A stretch of 64,000 nt of DNA, taken from an uncultured Clostridia bacterium. GTDB taxonomy: Bacteria > Bacillota > Clostridia > Oscillospirales > Oscillospiraceae. The stretch is taken from NCBI GenBank assembly GCA_945482615.1, contig CALYRG010000003.1, positions 1-64,000 on the forward strand. The letters are read 5' to 3'. The translations under genes were made by a program, and so were the position numbers. Under the pieces are notes generated by a model, which saw only the letters and a program-made list of their open reading frames with translations, was not told where the DNA came from and made no database searches. Positions 16,192 to 23,250 of the stretch are shown here, in pieces. Position 1 is the first letter of the stretch. Every line of letters starts with the position of its first letter.

Positions 16192-17535
16192 TTACTTACC
16201 GGCTTCTTCGCGCATCTTGGCCAGCTTCTTATCCGTCAGAGGATAGAGCAGCATTGCAACGACCACAACGGCGAGCAGAACTGCGGGCAGCAGGGAGAAC
16301 AGAACGGGCAGTCCGGCGATCGCCTGGGGAGTGACATCCTTGGCGTTAAAGCCGATTGCGGTCAGACCGATACCGAGGATCATCCCCTGGAAGATACCGC
16401 CAATCTTGGGAGACAGGGACAGAAGGGACATCAGGAAGCCCTTCAGATCCTTACCGGTGCGAATCTCGGTGTAGTCAACCAGGTTGGAGTACACAGCAGC
16501 TTCTGCGGAGTGCATGAAGGAGTAGCCAATATAACCGATGCACAGAATGATGGTGAAAATCAGAGCGTTGCCGCCAGCCACAAAGGACAGCAGCATGCTT
16601 CCACCGTAGATGATACCGCCCAGGATGTAAGCATTCCGGCTGCCGCCGACGAACTTGGAAACAAAGGGGGTCAGGAAGGCGCCGCCGATCATCAGAGCAG
16701 TGCTCAGAGACAGGTACAGTGTCAGCATGGCCTTGTTTTCCAGGACGTAGGTGTAGTAGTACATGGACAGGGAGGTAACGGAGAAGTAAGTGGCAATCTT
16801 CAGAACGCCTGCGATGAGGAACAGAAGCATGGGCACGGAAGCCACGCTCTTGAGCATATCGAAGAAGGAAACATCGCTGGCGCGGCTTGCCTTGGAACCG
16901 CTCTCCACAGGAGGCTCAGGCAGGTCGTAGGGCTTCGCCATCATATACAGCTGGTAGAATCCCAGGAAGCACAGGATGGAGAGAATACCGGCAAAGGCAG
17001 AGTAGCCGATGGTGGCAAACATGGTGACGGCGACCAGGCTGAGCAGGAACTTTGCGACGGAGTTGCACTGAATCCGGCATGCGGCATAGGAAGCACGGTC
17101 AGAAGGATTCGGAGCCAGCACCGGCAGAAGACCGGTATACGGACAATAGACCAGGTTGTAGGAAATGTAGCACAGAGTATACATTACGCCGAAGTAGATA
17201 ACAGCAGATGTACCACTGAAGCCAAAATTCGTAAACCGCAACCAGTTAAACAGGGCACAGCAAATGGCACCAATCAGGATCCAGGGGCGGAACTTACCGC
17301 TCTTGAAGTGAGACTTCTGGATCAGAATACCGATGATAGGAATGGAAATCGTGTCAACGATACTGGCAATGGACATTGCGGTGCCCATGGCAGCGGCAGA
17401 CAGACCCACAGCCATGGTCAGAAATGCGCTGAAATAGGTAGAAGACAGGTTGGTAATGATTGTGGTAAAGAAGTTACCCAGTCCATAACGATAGCTTTGC
17501 AGACTGTAGACGGACTGTTTTTTTTGCGTTTCCAT
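16192..17535 (-). CDS. GPH-type MFS transporter (glycoside-pentoside-hexuronide:cation symporter-like)
   Basis: The 447-residue protein has about 12 membrane helices. The N-terminal YGLGNFFTT, the loop FKSGKFRPWILIG after helix 2 and the VDYTEIRTGKDLKG segment are typical of the MelB/GPH branch. GPH carriers move sugars or other organic compounds with Na+ or H+. No glycosidase or sugar kinase is nearby, and the neighbouring flavoprotein suggests a non-sugar substrate. An upstream in-frame start at 17577 is rejected because the ATG at 17535 has AGGAGG seven bases upstream. It is divergent from the MatC-like gene. Confidence 0.88.
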   Translation of the reverse strand: METQKKQSVYSLQSYRYGLGNFFTTIITNLSSTYFSAFLTMAVGLSAAAMGTAMSIASIVDTISIPIIGILIQKSHFKSGKFRPWILIGAICCALFNWLRFTNFGFSGTSAVIYFGVMYTLCYISYNLVYCPYTGLLPVLAPNPSDRASYAACRIQCNSVAKFLLSLVAVTMFATIGYSAFAGILSILCFLGFYQLYMMAKPYDLPEPPVESGSKASRASDVSFFDMLKSVASVPMLLFLIAGVLKIATYFSVTSLSMYYYTYVLENKAMLTLYLSLSTALMIGGAFLTPFVSKFVGGSRNAYILGGIIYGGSMLLSFVAGGNALIFTIILCIGYIGYSFMHSAEAAVYSNLVDYTEIRTGKDLKGFLMSLLSLSPKIGGIFQGMILGIGLTAIGFNAKDVTPQAIAGLPVLFSLLPAVLLAVVVVAMLLYPLTDKKLAKMREEAGK

Positions 17536-17595
17536 AGAATGCCTCCTGTTCGAAATAATACAGTCTTTGTGCACCAAGACTGCTTGGTTACTACC

Positions 17596-17623
17596 ATTTT
17601 ATCAACTATTTATAAAATGTCAA
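17596..17623 (-). promoter_or_regulatory. Sigma-A promoter of the GPH transporter operon
   Basis: On the minus strand, TTGACA (17618-17623), a 16-base spacer and TAAAAT (17596-17601). TAAATAGTT lies in the spacer (17604-17612), so a regulator bound there would block the polymerase. A separate 7-bp inverted repeat (CAGTCTT/AAGACTG) lies near 17561-17582. Confidence 0.65.
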
Positions 17624-17670
17624 TATGTCGAATCACTTTCAATAAAAAAATAATGATAAAAAATTAACGA

Positions 17671-17690
17671 TTTATTTCGTATACTATTTA
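17671..17690. promoter_or_regulatory. Operator-like motif between divergent transporter promoters
   Basis: Minus strand TAAATAGTATACGAAATAAA. It joins the two elements found in the flavoprotein leader, and its TTTATTTCGTA core is identical to 11 bases inside the marR leader palindrome. It overlaps the MatC-like -35 box and is placed to control both promoters. Confidence 0.45.
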
Positions 17691-17715
17691 CAAATTAAAA
17701 TAATTATGATATAAA
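17687..17715 (+). promoter_or_regulatory. Sigma-A promoter of the MatC-like transporter
   Basis: TTTACA (17687-17692), a 17-base spacer and TATAAA (17710-17715), overlapping the operator-like motif at its -35 box. Confidence 0.6.
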
Positions 17716-17790
17716 CAGCATGGGGAGAGCGTACAAAAATATGGGTTTTGTGTTTTGCTCGCCCGATTTCTTGTTGAGGAGTATGCGTGT

Positions 17791-19092
17791 ATGATTATAC
17801 TGTCATTGTCTTTGGCTGCGATTCTTCTCAGTATTATTTTAGGGAATCGATTGAAGGTGAATACCGGCGTTTTGGCGGGCGTGTTTGCTGTATTTATTGG
17901 AATACTCGGTCTGCAGATGAAAGCAAAGGATTTTTTTGATCTGCTTCCGGACAAGATCATTTTTACAGTAACGGTCATCACCATTTTCTATGGCTACCTC
18001 TCTGAAAATGGGACATTGTCCGCATTCATCAGCCACATGATCTATGCCATGAAGGAAAAGTGCGCATTGATTCCCATGGCCATCTTTCTTTTCAGCATCG
18101 CTATCAGCAGTATAGGAATTGGCGCGCCCACAGCGACGGCCATTCTGGCGCCCATTGTCATGTCCATTGCGCCCAGAATCCGCCAGAAGTCTACCTTACT
18201 TGGCGTGTCGGTTTCCTATGGAGTGTGTATCGGCGGAAACTTTATTCTGAGTCAGGGCGGAATCATTTCCGCAGCCATTATCGATGGCAGCACGGAATAT
18301 GCCGGTATGGGGCGTCAGATTATGATGAAGGCATTTCTGATCAGCCTGCTGTTCTACCTTGCAATCTACTTAGTGATCTATATTACTGGACGCAGCCGGG
18401 ATGCGCAGCCCTTCTATGATACTGTCCAGCCGCCTCCCTACACAAAGCAGCAGAAGCAGAGCCTGCTTGTGCTTGCGGTTACGCTGGTCACAACCTTGGT
18501 ATTTTCGTTACTGGCGCATTTCCTGCCGGCCGGCGGACTGCGTACCTTCTTCAAGGAATTTGACCTGAGCTTTATCATACTGCTGGGAATTCTGGCACAG
18601 TCCCTTCTGCACCTGGCTGAGTTCCCCAAGGTGGTCCAGAAACATGTTCCGGTTCAGATGCTGGTGTTCTTTACCGGCATGACCCTCCTCATGGGCGTGG
18701 CGCAGAGAGCGGGAATTGTTGAATGGCTTAGTGCTCTTGTGCGCGGCAGTGTCCCTGTGCCGCTGGTGGCAGGGATCATGGCTTGCATTGCGGGCGTTAT
18801 GAGCTGCTTCAGCAGCACACTGTCAGTGGTTATCCCGGTTCTTTTCCCGCTGGTTCCGGCAATTGCAGGAGAGATGGGGCTGTCCGCCACTCTGCTTTAC
18901 AGTGCGATTTTTGTTGGCTCTACCAGTGCGGGTATTTCTCCGTTCTCAACCGGCGGCTTCCTTCTGGTCAGTAACTGCCAGGTGCGGGAGGAGTATCATT
19001 CCATGTGGAATCAGCTGCTCTGGCTTTGCATAACGAATATTGCTCTGGCGACGGTTCTTTTTGCGGTGCTGGGTGTGATTAGCTGTATCTGA
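17791..19092 (+). CDS. MatC/SLC13-like organic anion transporter
   Basis: The 433-residue protein has about 11-12 membrane helices. The N-terminal half resembles the MatC-type dicarboxylate carrier domain (NRLKVNTGVLAGVFA near 18-32; ISSIGIGAPTATAILAP near 107-123). A second half repeats the layout with MACIAGVMSCFSSTLSVV (about 330-347), as in the ion-transporter superfamily with two Ser/Thr-rich re-entrant hairpins. Relatives carry malonate and other dicarboxylates. It faces the GPH gene across a shared regulatory gap, so it probably belongs to the same locus, but its substrate is unknown. The ATG at 17791 has GAGGA ten bases upstream. Confidence 0.8.
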   Translation: MIILSLSLAAILLSIILGNRLKVNTGVLAGVFAVFIGILGLQMKAKDFFDLLPDKIIFTVTVITIFYGYLSENGTLSAFISHMIYAMKEKCALIPMAIFLFSIAISSIGIGAPTATAILAPIVMSIAPRIRQKSTLLGVSVSYGVCIGGNFILSQGGIISAAIIDGSTEYAGMGRQIMMKAFLISLLFYLAIYLVIYITGRSRDAQPFYDTVQPPPYTKQQKQSLLVLAVTLVTTLVFSLLAHFLPAGGLRTFFKEFDLSFIILLGILAQSLLHLAEFPKVVQKHVPVQMLVFFTGMTLLMGVAQRAGIVEWLSALVRGSVPVPLVAGIMACIAGVMSCFSSTLSVVIPVLFPLVPAIAGEMGLSATLLYSAIFVGSTSAGISPFSTGGFLLVSNCQVREEYHSMWNQLLWLCITNIALATVLFAVLGVISCI

Positions 19093-19104
19093 ATCACGCG
19101 ATCG

Positions 19105-19126
19105 GAGGCAGGAGTGATCCTGCCTC
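19105..19126 (+). terminator. Terminator-like hairpin after the MatC-like gene
   Basis: A 9-bp perfect GAGGCAGGA stem with a 4-base loop, followed by TCGTTGT. The U-tract is weak. Confidence 0.55.
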
Positions 19127-19168
19127 TCGTTGTATATGAGCATATCATACAAAATGCAAACATCATTA

Positions 19169-19197
19169 TTGACATTTGCGTACAGGTTTACTATAAT
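19169..19197 (+). promoter_or_regulatory. Consensus sigma-A promoter
   Basis: Perfect TTGACA, 17-base spacer and TATAAT, 41 bases before the kinase-like gene. Confidence 0.85.
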
Positions 19198-19238
19198 ATT
19201 CTCAGGAGAAAAGCCCTTTTTCCTAAGGAGGTTTCATT

Positions 19239-19871
19239 ATGGAAAAGAAAATTATTACCATCAGCCGTGAGTTTGGCTCCGGTGGCCGTACCGTTGGCCG
19301 CATGGTTGCCGATAAGCTGGGAATCCCCTTCTATGACAAGGAGTTGGTGGATCAAATCGCTGTGGAATCCGGTTTTGCACCCAAGTTCGTGGAAGAAAAC
19401 GGAGAGCATTCTCCCGGAAGCAGCCTGTTTTCCTATGCATTTGCTCCTCAGGGCGTACCCGGTGTGATGAACGGACTGTCTACTGCCGACTTCCTGTGGA
19501 ACATTCAGTGCAGCGTGATCCTGCAGCTGGCAGAAAAAGGCCCCTGCGTCATTGTGGGCCGGAATGCCGACTACATACTCAAGGATCGGGAGGACGCTCT
19601 GCATACCTTCATCTTCGCGGACATGGCATTCCGTGCGGAGCGTATCGTCAAGCGCTACGGTGAATCGGACAAGAGCCCGGAGACCCGCCTGCAGGAAAAG
19701 GATAAGCGCCGCCGGGTGAACTACCAGCACTATACCGGCCGTACCTGGGGCCAGGCACAGAACTATAACATCTGTCTGGATACCGGCGTTCTGGGTATCG
19801 AGCAGAGCGCGGACATCATCTGCCAGGCCGTCATGCGTTCCAGAGAGCCCGCGAAGGAATCTGAAGAATAA
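19239..19871 (+). CDS. Cytidylate kinase-like P-loop protein
   Basis: The 210-residue protein begins KIITISREFGSGGRTVGR, the start of the cytidylate-kinase-like family, in which the P-loop reads GSGGRTVG (residues 12-19). A second clue is the FYDKELVDQIA segment near residues 31-41. True Cmk phosphorylates CMP; this family is widespread in Firmicutes as extra copies of uncertain substrate. The very strong promoter and AAGGAGG site imply steady expression. A terminator-like hairpin follows, so it is monocistronic. Confidence 0.85.
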   Translation: MEKKIITISREFGSGGRTVGRMVADKLGIPFYDKELVDQIAVESGFAPKFVEENGEHSPGSSLFSYAFAPQGVPGVMNGLSTADFLWNIQCSVILQLAEKGPCVIVGRNADYILKDREDALHTFIFADMAFRAERIVKRYGESDKSPETRLQEKDKRRRVNYQHYTGRTWGQAQNYNICLDTGVLGIEQSADIICQAVMRSREPAKESEE

Positions 19872-19884
19872 TCGGATTTGTTTC

Positions 19885-19916
19885 AACGCCCTGGGTCACG
19901 GACTCAGGGCGTTTTT
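19885..19916 (+). terminator. Intrinsic terminator after the kinase-like gene
   Basis: A 9-bp stem AACGCCCTG with its complement (19885-19893 with 19905-19913), followed by five T. Confidence 0.8.
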
Positions 19917-19946
19917 CCTGAAAAAGAATTTGAATGGAGGATACCT

Positions 19947-21587
19947 ATGTATTACGACCAGAAAATCTGGATCGGCGATGATAACGGCGAGAAGGTCTGC
20001 ATTCTGCCTCAAATGGCCAATCGCCACGGCCTGATTGCCGGCGCTACCGGCACCGGCAAGACTGTCACCCTGAAGGTACTGGCGGAATCCTTCAGTGACG
20101 CCGGGGTCCCGGTGTTCCTGGCGGATATCAAGGGGGACCTGTCCGGCATGTGCCGTCCGGGCCTGGATACTCCGGATATGCGTGAGCGTATCCAGCGCTT
20201 CGGACTGGAGGAGTGCGGCTTCCGCTTCCAGGAGTATCCCAGCGTGTTCTGGGATATCTATGCCAGCATGGGCATTCCCCTGCGCACCACCATCTCTGAA
20301 ATGGGTCCTCTGCTTCTGGCCAAGCTGCTGGGCCTGAACACCACCCAGTCCGACATCCTGACGGTGGTCTTCAAGATCGCCGATGACGAGCAGCTGCTGC
20401 TCATTGACACCAAGGATCTCAAGTCCATGCTTCAGTATGTGGCAGAGAACAATGCCAAATATTCTGCCGAGTACGGCAACATTGCCAAGGCCAGCATCAA
20501 TGCCATCCTCCGGGGCGTGGTAGCGCTGGAGAGCCGGGGCGGCGAGCAGTTCTTCGGTGAGCCCGCCCTGCGGATTTCCGACTGGTTTACTACCGATGGC
20601 GGAAAGGGTACCATCAATATTCTGGACTGCCGGAGCCTGATGAATGATGCATCCCTGTATACCACCTTCCTGCTGTGGATGCTCTCGGAGCTGTTCGAGA
20701 CACTGCCGGAGATCGGTGATCCCAAAAAGCCCCGGATGGTCTTCTTCTTTGACGAAGCGCATCTGCTGTTCAAGGGGATTTCCAAGCATCTGCTGGAGAA
20801 GATCGAGCAGGTTGTCAAGCTCATCCGCTCCAAGGGCGTGGGCGTCTACTTCATCACCCAGAACCCCAGAGACATCCCGGACGATGTTCTGGCACAGCTG
20901 GGCAATAAGATTCAGCATGCCCTCCGGGCCTACACGCCTGCCGAGGAGAAGGCGGTAAAGGCCGCGGCCCAGTCCTTCCGCAAGAACCCCGCCTTTGACA
21001 CCAAGCAGGTCCTGATGGAGCTGGGAACCGGTGAGGCACTGGTTTCCGTACTGGACGAGGACGGCATTCCCACCATGGTGCGCAGATGCAGGATTCTGCC
21101 TCCCCAGAGTATGATGGGGGCCATCTCCGATGCCGACAAGCAGGCGCATTTCATGGCGGACAACCTGTACCTGAACTACAAGGAGATGCAAGACCGGGAT
21201 TCCGCGTTCGAATTTCTGGCAAGAAAAATGGAGCTTCTGACCATTGAGCGGGAGAAGCAGCGCAAGGAAGAGGAGGCAGCCAAGGCTGCCGAAAAGCAGC
21301 GCATTGCTGAGCAGAAGGCTGCCGAAAAGCAGCGCCTGGCAGAGGAGAAGGCAGCGGCTAAGGCTGCCGAGAAGGAGGCCAGAGATGCCCAGCGTGAGAA
21401 GGAAAAGCAGGAGAAGGCCATTAAGTCCAGCGTCAAGAGTGTCGGCAGCTCCGTTGCCGGTACGGTGGGCCGGGAGGTCGGCAAGACTTTGGGCGGCAGC
21501 GTCGGCGGAAGGTTCGGTAGAACCCTTGGCGGTAACCTGGGCGCGGCCCTGGGCCGGAGCATTCTGGGTACCTTCCTGAAAGGATAA
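19947..21587 (+). CDS. HerA-like ATPase (DUF853 family)
   Basis: The 546-residue FtsK/HerA-superfamily ATPase has Walker A GATGTGKT near residues 32-39 and Walker B VFFFDEAHLL near 264-273. A late FITQNPRDIPDDV segment (about 303-315) is typical of HerA-like hexameric motors. The C-terminal 110 residues are an Ala/Glu/Lys coiled coil followed by a Gly-rich tail (VGGRFGRTLGG repeats), as in this family. The cellular role is unclear; no nuclease partner such as NurA is next to it. The longer in-frame reading from 19878 lacks a ribosome site, and the ATG at 19947 follows TGGAGG. Confidence 0.9.
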   Translation: MYYDQKIWIGDDNGEKVCILPQMANRHGLIAGATGTGKTVTLKVLAESFSDAGVPVFLADIKGDLSGMCRPGLDTPDMRERIQRFGLEECGFRFQEYPSVFWDIYASMGIPLRTTISEMGPLLLAKLLGLNTTQSDILTVVFKIADDEQLLLIDTKDLKSMLQYVAENNAKYSAEYGNIAKASINAILRGVVALESRGGEQFFGEPALRISDWFTTDGGKGTINILDCRSLMNDASLYTTFLLWMLSELFETLPEIGDPKKPRMVFFFDEAHLLFKGISKHLLEKIEQVVKLIRSKGVGVYFITQNPRDIPDDVLAQLGNKIQHALRAYTPAEEKAVKAAAQSFRKNPAFDTKQVLMELGTGEALVSVLDEDGIPTMVRRCRILPPQSMMGAISDADKQAHFMADNLYLNYKEMQDRDSAFEFLARKMELLTIEREKQRKEEEAAKAAEKQRIAEQKAAEKQRLAEEKAAAKAAEKEARDAQREKEKQEKAIKSSVKSVGSSVAGTVGREVGKTLGGSVGGRFGRTLGGNLGAALGRSILGTFLKG

Positions 21588-21663
21588 ATGAATCCCCCTG
21601 AGCAAAGGCGGGTGGCCGTAACACAGTAACTCCATTTATTACAGGGCCTGTCCGGAAGGGGTA

Positions 21664-21710
21664 AAAAACAAAAAAGTGCGCCGCTTCGTCAGTCTTGACG
21701 GAACGGCGCT
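21664..21710 (-). terminator. Terminator after the anti-sigma gene
   Basis: On the minus strand, a GCGCCG/CGGCGC stem (21678-21683 with 21704-21709) with an inner GTC/GAC pairing is followed by ACTTTTTTG. The rest of the 144-base gap holds nothing clear. Confidence 0.65.
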
Positions 21711-21731
21711 CTTTCACGCTCTACACAGCAA

Positions 21732-22418
21732 TCAACGGTTCGTATAGAGTGCTTCTTCCTCTGCAGTGGCGGCACGGACTTCCATGCCTTTTTCCCAAAC
21801 AAGAATTGAGTTCTCTGGATCATCTTTGATTCCAAGATAAACTCTTGTTACAGGAACAAGTGATTCATCATTCAACCACGCAAATGCACTTTCAGGATCA
21901 AAGCCTATGCCGCCTGTGCCGATTCTATGTGGGATATTTGTTTTCTTTGCCAGAATAGGTCTATAGGTTGAAATATAGCCGTTACCATCGCTTCCGACTT
22001 CTACTGATGAGCTAAAATAATTCAAATCATACAAATCATCATAGGTAATATGAATCATGCCATCAGAAGTCTGAAATACAGCCATCACAACGACATCATC
22101 TTTCCCCATCGGAACGCATTTCCATTCTCTCAAAACAGTGTTTGCTATGAGAATCAGTATGAGAAAGAATGCAACGCCGAGTCCAATCCATAAAGATTTT
22201 TTTCTCTCGTGGTTCCATTTTTTCTGAATTGGACGCAGAGGTTCTATTTCTTTTGCCATTTCGTAAGGTTCTGGCACTGAACCAAGATCATTCAGTATCT
22301 TTCTGCAATCTGCACAACCAGCGCAGTGCTTTTCCACTGCATTGTGGGTCTCGGTACTACATACATCATCGTGATACAGCGGAAGCAGATCACGGATTAT
22401 GCCACAGGGATAATTCAT
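21732..22418 (-). CDS. Zinc-finger anti-sigma factor
   Basis: The 228-residue protein has an N-terminal zinc-binding anti-sigma domain: CGIIRDLLPLYHDD, then HCAGCADC (about 31-38), the HxxxCxxC pattern of ZAS proteins. A single membrane helix follows near residues 77-95, and the C-terminal part is outside the cell with no recognised domain. It holds the partner sigma factor at the membrane until a signal triggers release. The start overlaps the sigma gene stop by four bases (ATGA). Base composition is clearly more AT-rich than the flanking genes, suggesting acquisition. Confidence 0.88.
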   Translation of the reverse strand: MNYPCGIIRDLLPLYHDDVCSTETHNAVEKHCAGCADCRKILNDLGSVPEPYEMAKEIEPLRPIQKKWNHERKKSLWIGLGVAFFLILILIANTVLREWKCVPMGKDDVVVMAVFQTSDGMIHITYDDLYDLNYFSSSVEVGSDGNGYISTYRPILAKKTNIPHRIGTGGIGFDPESAFAWLNDESLVPVTRVYLGIKDDPENSILVWEKGMEVRAATAEEEALYTNR

Positions 22419-22876
22419 TCGAGCTCCTCCTTAATTGTCAACCTTGCACGATGATAAGTCACCCGTGCCCAATTTTCTGTTTTTCCAAATAATAAACCGA
22501 TCTGCCGGAAGGATAATTCTCCGAGTACTCGTAGTGAAAACACCTCTTTATAAGGTTCCGGTAGGTTATGAAGCGCTTGGTGAATCAGAAAGGCGGATTC
22601 TTTATCTAGCATCATTTCCTCTAAAGAACTGGTGAGCGTTTCCTCTTCCTCCGGCTCCTTATGTTTTTTAAGGTAGGATAGGTAAGTGTTTTTTGCAATT
22701 TGGCAAAGCCAAACATAAAGCTTGCACTGTCCTTGAAAAGAATCCAGTGATTTCAATGCTTTGAAGAATGCTTCTTGGGTGATTTCTTCGGCAAGGTCTG
22801 AATCCCGACTCAAGGCTAATATGTATCTATAGACATCCTGAAAATAAAGAGAATATATCTCCTGATAATCTTCCAC
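22415..22876 (-). CDS. ECF-type RNA polymerase sigma factor
   Basis: The 153-residue protein has sigma region 2 (about 1-75, with DVYRYILALSRDSDLAEEITQEAF, quoted here as DVYRYILAL and AEEITQEAF) and region 4 (about 100-150, with LPEPYKEVFSLRVLGELSFRQIG, of which LPEPYKEVF and LSFRQIG are diagnostic). It is encoded with its anti-sigma factor. A possible self-regulated ECF promoter lies at 22900-22926 on the minus strand: GTAAC, about 17 bases, GTC. GGGGGTG precedes the start, which reads GTG. AT-rich composition as in its partner. Confidence 0.9.
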   Translation of the reverse strand: MEDYQEIYSLYFQDVYRYILALSRDSDLAEEITQEAFFKALKSLDSFQGQCKLYVWLCQIAKNTYLSYLKKHKEPEEEETLTSSLEEMMLDKESAFLIHQALHNLPEPYKEVFSLRVLGELSFRQIGLLFGKTENWARVTYHRARLTIKEELE

Positions 22877-23250
22877 TATTTCACCCCCTTTACCTATATG
22901 ACTCGAGAAATAGCATTTCGTTACAAAGAAAGAAATACTCCTTTGAAATCAAAGAATGGCGCACTTCTATACGGGTTACCCCATATGTGTGCTCATCTCC
23001 GGCCTAAGAGCCGCCGCAATGCGGCGGTTGGCCTCCGAAACGCCTCGCTGCGGCTCGGCGTGCGAGACCGAACGCCCCAGACACCTGAATGTCCGGGGCG
23101 CTTTGCGTCACTATGTTCCGAACATGGGACTGTATCCCTTGCGCCGCGAAAGCGGCTATCCCCTTATGGCAAAAGGCGTGACCACTTTCGTCACGCCTTT
23201 TGCCTATTTAACAGTCTTACGAACACCCCACTAAAGCTCAGGGGGATTTT
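22877..23250. repeat. Palindrome-rich non-coding stretch upstream of the ECF sigma gene
   Basis: 374 bases with no supported gene. It contains a 7-bp CCGCCGC/GCGGCGG palindrome near 23011-23027, CGCCCC/GGGGCG arms near 23073-23101, short hairpins near 23146, and a perfect 14-bp hairpin (23168-23181 with 23191-23204) that would terminate on the plus strand. GC-rich palindromes next to AT-rich coding DNA suggest an element boundary. Open plus-strand frames across it have no ribosome site and look spurious. The similarity I recall to palindromic tails of Firmicute conjugative elements is memory, not a search result. Confidence 0.55.

Noticed and set aside
16192-17535. Sugar utilisation locus based on the GPH transporter
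   Set aside because: No glycosidase, isomerase or kinase in the locus; the family also carries other compounds.
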